From: Aspidiotus rigidus
Lineage: Eukaryota; Arthropoda; Insecta; Hemiptera; Diaspididae
NCBI GenBank assembly: GCA_035079385.1
Contig: JAVHKY010000013.1
Span: 10,848,001 to 10,912,000, forward strand
DNA length: 64,000 nucleotides
Direction of reading: 5' to 3'
In this document: piece after piece, positions 12,601 through 25,195 of the stretch
Numbering within the stretch: position 1 is the stretch's first letter
How the letters are laid out: each line of letters opens with the position of its first letter
Notes under the pieces: model-generated
Told to the model about the DNA's origin: nothing
The model's input: only the letters and a program-made list of their open reading frames with translations
Databases searched by the model: none
Translations under genes and position numbers: made by a program

Positions 12601-15600
12601 CCCGGGAGAAAACTGTACAGAAAACTTCCATTCTGTCCACGGCCATACACAGGAAAATTCTGAAAACAATTGATGTTGCAAAGAAGATGCACTTCTTGAG
12701 GGCACATTAACCGCTTATTCTGCTACACCCTCTATAGCTGACAGTACCAGATTTAGCCTAATTACCGCAGTTGGCAGTTGCGCTATTTCATTTTTCTCCC
12801 ACTCATTTCCCCTGAATTTGCCGCCCTCAGCCGCTATCAAATACGTATTTTACCGCCCCGGGCATGTATAGCTTTATGGTAAATGCAGCACTCATAGCTG
12901 AGGAAGTTTTCTCTAAGTTAGAACTCAGTTTACAAAAAATTGGTACATTACATTCTCCTTACCTGAAATGCAAAAACAGCGTGTTTGTAAACTAGATTAT
13001 CACTATAAACAAATGCAGCTCCAACATAACTAAAAGAAAGGAATTGCTCGATTTTATGGCCAAAATCCTGGAAGAACGTTCGTCCGGCTTCCCACCGGAT
13101 AGTACACATTGCCATAATAATCTGTAATGTCAATCCTCTGAATATGATGCTCCATCGGACCTGTAACAGTCGATCATTAGGCTAATAAGGTCAAGTTTCA
13201 AGGTGAAAATTTTTCAGATCTCTTATATAGGTCAAGGTATCATTTTTTGGGGTTCTACGAGGTAGGAGTATATTTCAGTCCAGAATAAACTTTCCAATTC
13301 GGATCTATAGCAGGGCGATGACGCACTCACGTCGCACTTGGTCAAAACCAATTATAGCAGTAGAGAATACTATATTTTTATCCTAACTTTGATAAGAACA
13401 ACCAATAGCAACATTCAAAATTGTCCTAACGTTGATAACAGTCTGGCCTCCTATACTCCGTTCACGTTAAGAAAGGATAGAAAGTAGTACCTTGAGAACG
13501 GAACGCTCCAGGTAATTTCAATCTACCGTTCCGTTCTCGAGGTACTACTTTCTATCCTTTCTCAACGTGAACAGAGTATAGGTCCGAATTAAACATTCAT
13601 GATTTTCTGTACAAGTAGGACTCACCTCTGAAGGATGCTTAGAAAAAATGTATCCTAACAACAGAATTAGGGATATACAGCTTAAAGATCGCAACCTTGT
13701 CGGACTCTGCCATGAATCCATCACGACGATTACCAAAAATATGACCAAAGGAATAAAGTAGACGAATTTCGATACGAGTCTGTAAAAAATAATGACACGG
13801 TACAGATTACTGCATGCGAAATCAAGCCAAAAATTAACGAAGAACAGCTGGCCACGAAATAGCAAATTCTTCAAAAAATACAAAATTATAGCCATGATGT
13901 TATCAGGATGAAAAATTCTGTACTATGAAATAGCCTAGTATCGAAGAGCTACCGTCGTCTTCAATTTGTATTGGGAGCTTCAAACGTAATGACTTAGTTC
14001 ATATTATGTTGGCTGTGCTATCCAGGCTCTTTTCAGGTAAGCCTAAACGAAAACGTGTTAAAAATCTCTCCGTCGAACCAAGTGATAGAGAAAATTCTAT
14101 CGACTTGAAGCGAAACGAGACCCAAAATGAGCGCGTTGTTGTCCATGCCACGGTTGAGGTTCATGACAACGACGAAAGGGACACCGCCCAAGCTTCGACC
14201 AATGAAGACGTTTGCTTCATGAATGAGGCGAATACTCGATTTACTAGTCAATTACACAATAATGGTGAGCCCGAAGTTTCCATTCTGCGTAAAAAAGAAG
14301 TCTTATCAACGAGTATTGCTCATGCCCTTAGTCGTAACGTGATAGAGGAGATTGCCGAATTCTACCAGCGTCGTTCGTATCCACAAACTGACATTCGTAT
14401 CCTAATAACGAAAAGCGTTATAATTTACGTTTTGGGTACCAATCACGCGAACTCTCAATGTCGCGAAGATGTTGTCGACATCATCGAGAAAGTTCAACCT
14501 CAAAGGGTGCTGGTCGAGCTGTGCGCTCTGCGAGCATGCGGCTGCGACAAACACATGAACAACGCCTTCCAAACCACGCCAAAATTCACTTTTCGATACC
14601 TACGCGCGATCATAAACCAATTGGGTTTTCTACCGGCGATGATCTTCTTCACCGACGTATTCAGAGAGCATCTTGTTTCAGAAAATAGTTTTCTTCACTA
14701 CGGCGGCGAATTCATAGCCGCGATGACGACGGCCAAAAATGTCAAGGATTGTCGCCTCGTGCTTGCCGACCGTCCAATCGGTATCACGGTGAAGCGTCAA
14801 GCCTCTGCAATGGGTAATTGGAGAGGTCTACGAGTTGCCTTTCAAGTAACATTAGCACTATTATTCAAAAATCATATGAGACACTTGATGATGAACGCGA
14901 ATCGATTAATTTTCGAGGACCCAAAAACTTACGAAGTGCTCGTGTTTGAACGCGACCTCTACCTAACGTACTCCATACAAGAGGCGGCTAGAGAACTGGA
15001 AAACGAGGATGGCATCTCGCGAGTCGTGGCCGTTTTAGGTCAGGGTCACGTTCCGGGAATTCAAAGCTACTGGGGGAAAGTACCATCGGAATTTATACCA
15101 CTCATTATGGCTCCGGAGACGCTATTAGATCAATGAATTAGAACCGTTTGATTACCCTCGCTATCCCTTTTGTCTTTGACCTTAGAAAGTTGAGTAAGTC
15201 GAATGATTTTCTTCAACGTTCGTAATTGCGAATGTTTTCGAGAAAATTTTAATATTAGGTACCTACTCATTATTGAACGGTTGGTCGAGTTATTCTTATA
15301 AGGTTTTTGTATGGGTTTTTCTAGCAGACTGAATATACGTATGATATATATGTTAATAAATGTTTGTATTTTTCCGTGGAGGGGTTTTTGAGTTCTAAAG
15401 TTTGGCGAACAGCCCGAAGACGCTTCGAAATTATGTCTCCGAACTCATGATATATTGTAGAATGTAAACGACAAAAAATTAAGCGTCAAAACATTTGAAT
15501 AAATGAGGTACGGTTAAACTTATGCAGATACGGCTGCATTATCTAAACTGTACATTTCCATTGTATAACTCCGCATGCACTTTGATTATTCCAAATGAAA

Positions 15601-18600
15601 GAAATCGCCAAATATAGGTAATCGCTTCGTCGAGAAAACGATCTTGACTTGTCCTTACAAAAATACTCGCCACTCGAATTTTTTTTTTTTTTTTCTCCAA
15701 AAAATATCGATTTTATGCAAAACTCATTGCAGACATGGAAATTGATGGGAAGTCAAGGAGTTTTTTCATATTACATAGAGCGTCAGCTGCCTTGGTGTGG
15801 AAAATGACGACACATCTCTATCATAACGATGTAATGCAGGGCTGACGAGAGATAGGGAAGTGTACTTTTTACCCGGGTTAGGAATTCGTAAAGAAATAAG
15901 AGAGAAAAGATTATAAAGAACAATTTTTAGATGGGCTCACTAAATTACCGTATTAATTTCTTCCAGAATAGTCGTGCCATCTATTTGTTCCATAATTATT
16001 TAAGTCAAGGTGTCGATTCATCTGCGGAATTTACGTCTGCGAGAAGAATTTCAAGTTCGTGGTATTTTCAGGTCTTCTTCATACGATTTCAATAAGATGA
16101 TAAATACTGATTGATAAGTTAAAATTTACAGTTTCATTTTATTCATTGTGTGTACTTATTACATGAGTTCACGAATAAAAATAAATCAAAAACTGTACAA
16201 GCATATATTTTGATGACTTTAGCAACCTAGTTTGTTGCAGAAAAATGTAATCGTAGTTTTCTTTATAAGCTCGTTCGTCTTCTTCAGGAGAAAAGGGAAG
16301 CTAACCAACGCAGGCTTATCTATAATAATGAAAAACTTCCAGGAGTTATAAAATTATTATCGTTCATTCGGAATCACACCTATTAAACATATTCTTCGTG
16401 CGATGAATATTTTGAACCAAACTTGTGAATTCTTCCTAGAAAAGAAATAGAGTAGGTATTTTGTATGTGGGAAACACTCACAGAGTTAGAGTCGTTATAA
16501 CCCATCTCTGGAGTCGTTATTGTACACACCGAAGATGAATTAAACTTCATGTAGTTTACGAAAGGACCTTACATGTAGGCCTACCGCGGTCGTTGAACTA
16601 GGCTAAATATATTATGCTGAATAATATATTTAACGTATTTCAACGAACGAGGTTACCTTATATAAAGTTCTTTCAATCGACTTCATAATGTAATAATTTA
16701 ACTTTGGAGCGGACAATAAAGAATCTTCAGAGCGGGTAACACCGTAAAATTGTCTGGTTTCGAAATATTCTCGATCTGAAATCAGAAACAATTAAGGTAT
16801 TGCAAGTAATAAAATTAGATAACGCATGGAAAATATATGTAGAATTACCTACTTACAGAATAAACGAACTTACAGCTCCCTTCAAAATATACGTCTTACC
16901 CTATTCCTTCTCATCTAACGATTCCGTACCAATCTGCCCTACTTGTTCACTGGAAAAGTTTACCTAAAAGTTGCGAAATAATTTGTAACTAACGATGATA
17001 TTCGCAATGAAATTAACTCTAAACTACGAGTAGGTATTTGATTATCTTACAATAAACTCACTCCTTCCCAGACCTGTTCCGATGATTGTTCATTCATCAT
17101 GATATCTTTAATTTCAGTTTTTTTTCCGGATCGGGGATCCATTCTGAAAAGTGAGGAATTGAATACAAAGAAAATCAATATAGGTAATGTACAACTGTAT
17201 TAGTATCTTTGACTTCAAGTTATATTTCTGGACAGGTGAGGCTTCTTAAAATCAATGTTTGGTCCGGAAAATGCGCTACAATCTCAAGGTGCAATAAAGA
17301 GTTCATTTTTTTTGTTGGTGGTAAGAGTAACTGACTCGTTGCTCACCCTTACTACTCATGAATCAGTACATGATTCCTATGCATTTCAAGCATGTTTTGT
17401 ACTTATATTCGTTTTTTAGAACCGCGATATCTGACCAAATTTTGTGCAGTCTCACCATGTCCAAAGGGATTTGCTTTTCACACATACCTCAGTTGAGTAT
17501 TAGAGATTTTTCTGTTAGGTACCAGTTTGATCTACAATGACAAATTTACAAGTTCTGCATAATCTTCCGGTTTTCGGTATTGTTCTTATAACATCGTTAA
17601 GCATCATTCGTTGTCACGTTGAAACATCCGTAAGAACCTAAAATCATTATCAGGAAATAAAGAGAGTCCAATGCATCTACTTGTAAAATCTTTAGTTTTA
17701 TTTCTTACCGCAGTTCTTTCCAATGCCGCAACAAAAACACAGAGATTGATCGTGAGTATGGTAGGTAATGATTTATGAATTTTGCCGTATTTTTAGATTT
17801 TTACTTCGTGATGGATAATATTAATTAAGAAAATACGCAGAGAAAATATCATTTTTAAATAAGTACTTAATATTTCTTTCTTTGAAAACTGTTCATCGAA
17901 TAAACGTTACAACAAGAAGTTACAAAGCATTGCATGATTGTTAGTACTTTCAATTTTCAGTGTGAGAGATAAACCTGCAGGCTCATTAGTAATCACTGGA
18001 ACTATCTCTTAATGAAATCTTTTCAATAGTACTATCAGCATGCCGCGCAGGCTGCAATGAAATTGCATTCATTATAATTTACATATGAACAAATTTCAGA
18101 CTCCCAATGAACATGAATTGGCAAAAGTGTTTCTACTTTCTAGAAGTATTTTTCACGGTGAACACAATGCAGTTTGCCATTTTTCGCAATCTCCTCCAGG
18201 TTTCATACAAATTGCGTTTCAATGCTTAAAAATTACTTCCAACAGATACACTTACTTTTGGAATACTGTATCCTCCTATGATTCCTATCATTACAAACCC
18301 CAAGCTAAAAAAAGGCATACAAAAATTTATGTTGCCGATACTTTTCTTTAGAACATATAACATTTTCTCTCAATTAGCTCTCATGCTCACAGCGTTCTAC
18401 TCACTCTCCTGAGAGTCATTCACGATCAAATACCTACAAAAAATTTGTGAAGGTCATCCTGGTCACACTGATTCATACACTCAAGTCAGTACACTTAGGT
18501 GTTGAAAAGAGAAGTTGAAGTAAGATAGATAGGGCTTTTACATTGTTTACATTTTTTATCAGTTTGTTGGACAAAATAATACCATGAGAGCAATAAAGAT

Positions 18601-21600
18601 AGAAGAAAAGTGACGCTATCTTTCTATCTTTCTTGCTCTCGGGGTATTTGTCCTTCAAACTGATAAAAAGTGTAAACATTGTAATTGTAAAATAAGCTCT
18701 ATATAGAAAGGTATACGCAAGTGATAAGAAGAGGATTGTCCCTATGTTTATAAAGTTGAAGCCTGAAGGAGGAGCAGTTTTTGGAGGGTTCTGGAAAGCT
18801 GTGGGATAAATTTACATATCAAATATTGAATTTTGGTTAATTAAAAAGATTATATCAATGAAAACAAAAAATTAGTGAATTTCCTTCATTTTTTGTAATT
18901 TAAATTCTTGTATTTATGTTGGATTTTTAAAATTCTCTTAGGATACTATTCAGATTGCTCCTCCTTTGACTTTATCAACATGGTGACAATCCTATTCTTA
19001 TCACTTGCGTATACCTATCTTATATAATATAGGTAGTTCCTTATAGTTGAAGACCGACCCCGCCTACGCTGCCGTCCAATATTTAATTGACGTACGTCAC
19101 AAATCGCATTTCGGAGAAAGATATCTTTCTTCTATGAATAAAACGCCTATTTCTGCAAATTGCGATACAAAGTTAAATTGACGTATATGCGAAAACAACG
19201 ATCACCGAGACAAGGCGTTCGGATCAATGGGCTGTATGTGTGTTGGTAACGAAGCTTCGTATTCACACACCACTACTATCACAGTCGATTGCATATCAGT
19301 GCATATACGTCCCTTTTTTGGACGTCGCGAAGTGAAAAATGTACCGTATTTGAAGATTGAGCACTTATTGAAGAAAATTATTATAATCATCGAATTCTGC
19401 GTTGAAAATTGCTATGAGTGAGCAACTTATGTCATCTTAATATCTTTCGAATACATTTTTATATTCTTTTCGATACTTTTCCGTGATCGTTGTTTTCGCA
19501 TATACGTCTATTTAACTTTGTACGGCAGATTGGACGGCAGTAGGAAACCCGCCTTAGCATTGAATGTCGATCAGGAGGAAAGGATCTTTTACAGGGGAAG
19601 GATGATTCCTTTTCTCCTGATTCTAATTGAACACTAAGGCGGGTTTCTGTAGACGGGTCTCATATTTGCGCGTAAATTACGTAATCAGTGTTCCCACATC
19701 ACAAAACGTGTAAAGGGATATTGAAGGAATTCCAGAGATGCATTTCATTTAGGTACAAATGGATTTTACTATCTTAGACTAGGAATCATTCAGGAATATT
19801 ATATATAAATATATTTTTTCATTTCCTATCAGTCCGCAGAAGTTTGGAAATGACCACAACAAAAAACGAAGAAATTTGAGCGAGTATAGAGTGTTTTATA
19901 CGTTGAATTTTAAAATGGAAAAAGTTTATACATGAAAAACAAAAAAAAAAAAATCCTAAATTCTCTCATTCAATTTCTTTGATAACTATGCGGCATGCTG
20001 AGGAAGGCCTAAATTCAGTAATATTTTCACATCGAGCAAAGAACTAATTTTACCATCAAAGTGTTTTATTACTTGCTTCTAAGTAGTCAATTTTTAGCAT
20101 TTTTAAAACTTTGAAACAAAATTCCGAAAAACTGAGAGAGGATTCTGAAAAACGGCCAACGGTATCGTGTTCAGACTAAAAATTACCTTTATAAACACTT
20201 TCACCTGTTCATGTATTTTATAGATAAAAAATGTTTCGATACATTTCAATTTAATTCTTTCACTCACCCAATATACTTCAATACATCTAGTAACTTGTGC
20301 GAAACTGTTTTTTTTTCATCGAAGATATTTACCCACAATACGCTTTCCTCGTCGGGTGCACCTGGCCCTGTCGCTGTTCTTCTTCAAATGAGAGGAGGAC
20401 GTCTGAAAATTGATTTCGAAGCCTCAAAGAGGAAGAGGAAGACAATGATTGGAGAAGAGAGTTTTTTTCAGAATGATTCCGTCATTTGAGATGAATCGGA
20501 AAATGTATAATTTAAGCTGATCAAGACTATTTTTTGTATGTATAAAATTTTGGCTTGTCTTTAGAGGACGACTCACTCAATTTCTTCGATTTTACAGGTA
20601 TCCTAAGTACGTTGCATTTCATATTTTTTGTAATGATTGTCAAGGTCGTCGAGAGAAAGAAAACGGGGCCCGGGGAAATTTGATAACGAACCCCATATGA
20701 AGTTGAAATTAACGCTTCAAAATTTTTCGCACGCTTCGCTCGCGATTTTTGAGGTCCGAAGGAAAATCCCCCTTTCCTCTCAAAAGGCCTCATTATTGTT
20801 GAGCAGATGCGTTACTTCTTTCCACTTCCTTTTCCTGGATCGCGATTTTAGTTTGATTGGGATTAGGTTCCATTTAGAAATTGTTGAAGTTGATTTTCAA
20901 TTTCGACGGCAAGCTTGTTTTATGAAAGATACGGAAGGGGTTCACCGTTCTTCTGGAAATTGTGGTTCTGGGAGAACCGCAAGCATTGATCTACTTTTGG
21001 ATATAGGAAATATTTTGACTTTTCAGCTAGCCTACGCATTATCTTGAGAAAGGGACCTAAAGAAATTTCGAGCACTTAGCTTTAATCATTAGGAGGGGAG
21101 ACACTCAAAAAATTTCAACTTTTGAATTTCAAAGATTCTGTCTTATTTTCGACCACAAAGCTTCTTAGACCCCTTCCTAAATTTTTTATGTCCTCAAGTA
21201 TCGCATTCGGTATGTCCTCGTCCACCCTTTTAAAAATTTCCATAGACTAGAATTTGTTATATTCATATCGAGACGGTGAAAAAAAAGTGGTGCGAAGTTG
21301 GGGTAGAAAATTGATATAGTTTACACAATAAGATAGCAAAATGAAACCACAATATTGAGACTCACAGAAAGGTTGCTGTCTCGTGAATTTTATTTTTTTC
21401 ATTTTATGGGTAACCGCATCATCAATTTCTCACTCTCTATATGTTAAAATTCTCTGAATTCCTGAATACATCTATTAATCTGATAAGACTAGCGAGTTTT
21501 CTCCAAAGTTGCTCACCTTGGCCAACATATTTTCATATTTAAAAAACTCGAATGAGGCATGCACGTGAACGGTAACGTTTGCGGCTTGTCTTCGTGAAAC

Positions 21601-24600
21601 CGCAAAAAATTTTTCTACTTTATGTGACGTATACGAACAGATCAACGATCGCGACCATATAGGTGGAAAAAGTGAGAAAAACAAGGGACGTTAAAAAAAA
21701 TTGAATATAACCTCGGCAATATGAAGGCCCATAAAGATAACGCATCAGTATAATGTAAACAGAAATTGAGACGCACAGAATAAGAAATTCCACGCCTTCG
21801 CTATGACGTCGAACATGGGAAATTTAATTTCATTAAGTTTCATACGTGTAAACGTATTAGTGAAAACCAATTTGTCATAGAATTCTGATCTAAATTGTTC
21901 ATTTAAATAATTGACCCTAGACCATCTAAATCGTATGGTCTCCCGAGAAAAATCCACGAGCATGATAAGCAATGATGATCGAAGAACAGGCTTCGGAGTG
22001 TAAATATTAAAGGCATAAAACTGATTTAGATGAAGATAAGAAAAAGTAATCGGGAGAGGCGACGGAGACAGGACCAACGGTGAGAAAAGCTGTAGTTTCG
22101 GGGAAGTCGAGAATGTAAGTGAAGAAAATTACAATAATGAAATCTTGGAATCAATATTATACTGAAATTAAATCGCGTAAAATTTTCGAAAGGATCATTC
22201 ATAAATTTTCATATCGAAATCGATAAGAGTCCAGGAAAAAAAGGGAGCTTTTCACCCAATTCAAAAGTTCAAAGGTTCTAATTTTATAAGACAAGTTTAA
22301 TAACTCGAAAGTTCATACAAATACACGCAAATTAAACAATTCAATACCTTATTTTAAATGCTAACAAAACGTCAAATTCAAGAGACGAAAATAGTAAATT
22401 GTCGAGGTTCATCACGTTGTGAAAAACTTTTCAAAATCCACTTTCTTTTCTTGCAGTCCAATATCGGTAGAAGGGTATGGTCGCCTTATACTTAACAAAA
22501 TTTTTCACGCTGCTCAGATTATAATCTACATGTAATTACATTGTCTCCGAAGCAACGCTAATCGACACATGCTGTCAAATCATGCTATGTTTCACTTCTT
22601 CTCGTCTGTCTAAACTCTTCTTTCACACATAATGCAAGTATCACAGTAATTAACACTCGAGTAAAAATAATCCATCCTCTGTACACCTCGGTGAGACATC
22701 GCACGTGTCAATCTACCTTTTTTTTTTTTTTTTTTTTTCAATTCTGGCCTACTTCATGACACTGACAGTTATCATGGTACGAGTTTGGAAACTCGCGTTG
22801 ATAGGTACAACTCCCAATTTGACACCAAAAGTCACATGTCAATATCCGATTTCAATATCAAAGGCAACACTTGCGGTACAACCCTTCCCCAGAAACCCTG
22901 AATACCATCCAGATGGCCTTGCCCGACGACCGCCACTATCTTCGGATTTTCTTGTACGTAAGGTAAACTAGCAGCAGCCTGTATCATGTAGGTTAAAAAT
23001 ATATCTCGTTCGAGAACGACTATCTGGTAGAAATGTGGATCTCGGATTACCAATTTGTGACCTTGAAAGAGAAAGCTCTTCATATGACGTTTGAAAAGTA
23101 ACGATAAGGTTACAAGTGAGGCTACTTTCAGTCCCCGCCAGTTACCCATGGCCGAGGCTTGTCTTTTCACCGTTATGGGTATTTCGCGATCGGCTAGAAC
23201 GATCTTACAGTCGGGCAGATCGTTGCAGGCTTGTGCCGCCACCGCAAACTCAGCTCCATATTCCATAAACCTTTCTGAAGCCGTGTGTTCGTTAAAGGCA
23301 TCCGTGAAGAATATCATTGCCGGTAAAAAACCAATTTGAGAAATAACTTTGCGTAAATAACGAAAGCTAAATTCCGGCTTTGTCTGAAATATATTGCCGA
23401 CGTGGTCTTTGCATCCGCACGCTCTCCAAGCGCAGAGCTCTATCAGAACAGCCTGCGGTTGTATGGAACGCACGATATTTGAAACATCAACAGGGCACTG
23501 AGGATCAGCGTGATTGGTACCGAGCAGGTAGATGGTGATATTATTAGTACACATAATACGAACTTCTGTATGTAGGTCAGGGAAGCGGTGATAAAATTCG
23601 GCCACTTCGTCCAGTAAATTTCGATCAGTAGCAAACGGAATAGCAGGCGCTGGGCTACCTACACGGGGTCTCTCCATAGTTTTTACAGCCGGTGGTCTTC
23701 GTCTGGCTGGTCTAGGCTCACTTACTCTGGCTGGTCCCGGCTGTCTACCGCAACTTTCTGGAGGCAAACAATTTAACGGTGGTTGTCCGTATCCCATTGG
23801 CCGTTTCTGTCGGGGACTGGCTACAGGTCTCGACCCAGCTAAAGGTGCGTACGGATCACACGGAGAACGATCGTATCCGGGAGCTCTGGGACTCGAAACA
23901 GGAAAATTTGGTTCCCTGGCTCTACGTTTATACGAACCTAATTCTCCATCTCTACACATACCACCAGGTGGGCATCCAGGTGCAAGAACGGGATCTGTGA
24001 TGGCTGAACGTTTTTGTGGACTTTCTCGTAAGTTTGGATACTGCCATCGCCCTCTGATGTTACCTCCAGAATTGGGCGACGAGTGCAAATCGAAAGGCAG
24101 GACGTTAAAGTTCTGCGATTCTGCTACTTCGATACTTGATTCCGGTTGTGGGCCAATTTCGGAAGGCGAATGATAATGGTGTGACGGATCGTAGAATTCG
24201 TTTTCACCATCATTCGGTTGAGCGTTGGGTAGGTCTTCTTGGACACGTTTTTTACGGCTTTTAAATAGGTTTCTTATCTTTCGATACATTTTTCACGCTA
24301 ACCCATTACTTATCAGGAAATTTATAGTATACACAAAACAATCATAAAGTTCAACGTATTTCGATATCAAGGAGATAACTGAAAGTTTGTTTGTTTACTT
24401 GACGCAGTTTTGACGACCAATTATTTGTGCATAACTAGTGCAAGAGAGAGAGCGAGCGAAATGATATAGGTAGTAATAAATACGACATCTAGTTTGAATG
24501 AACGAGTAAAAAGGCCTAGCAAATTTCATCAAGCGGTAAACTATTATACAAATTGACATAAGGATCAATGGAAGTTGGTTTTTGAATGAATTATGTAAAG

Positions 24601-25149
24601 ATGTTCTCGAGAAAAAATGAATGAAACTCATGCGCCGGTACTTGACCTTCCTGTACATCAGACATTGCATTGTTTTTTTCCTCGCATAAGTGCTAGACAG
24701 CGCCTTTCAATGGCTGTATGGTTTTATTATTTAATCTAACAAAATAATTTTACTTTTTTTAACTGCCTAGGTACCTACGATATATTTTACCGCTCGCATA
24801 TTTCTATCAACTAAAACTTGAAATAAATTTGATCCTCTAAGTTACAGCTATTCATAATGAAAATATACTCGATAGAGTAAATGTAAAAGGCGTTTTTCGA
24901 AATTATTTCTGCGGTTTTTGCAATTTTCCTTACTTTTGTGAGTAATTTCTGCCTTTTGCTTTCTTTACTCTCTTGAGTACATTTCCAGAACTAAAACCTG
25001 TTGATCACATCTTCCTGCTAGGTATCTTAAGAAGGAGCAATTTGAAATCAAGCTTTGTGTTGGCAGTGAAATTTTGATGAGGAATAACTTTAGACCATCC
25101 AAAATTTGTCTCCATGTTCTCAAAAAATGCAGTAATCGTCTTAATTTTT

Positions 25150-25195
<46 letters not shown>

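Noticed and set aside
20637..21047. 136-codon open frame
   Set aside because: No family signature, splice sites or promoter. It lies in the transporter intron and has random-looking composition.
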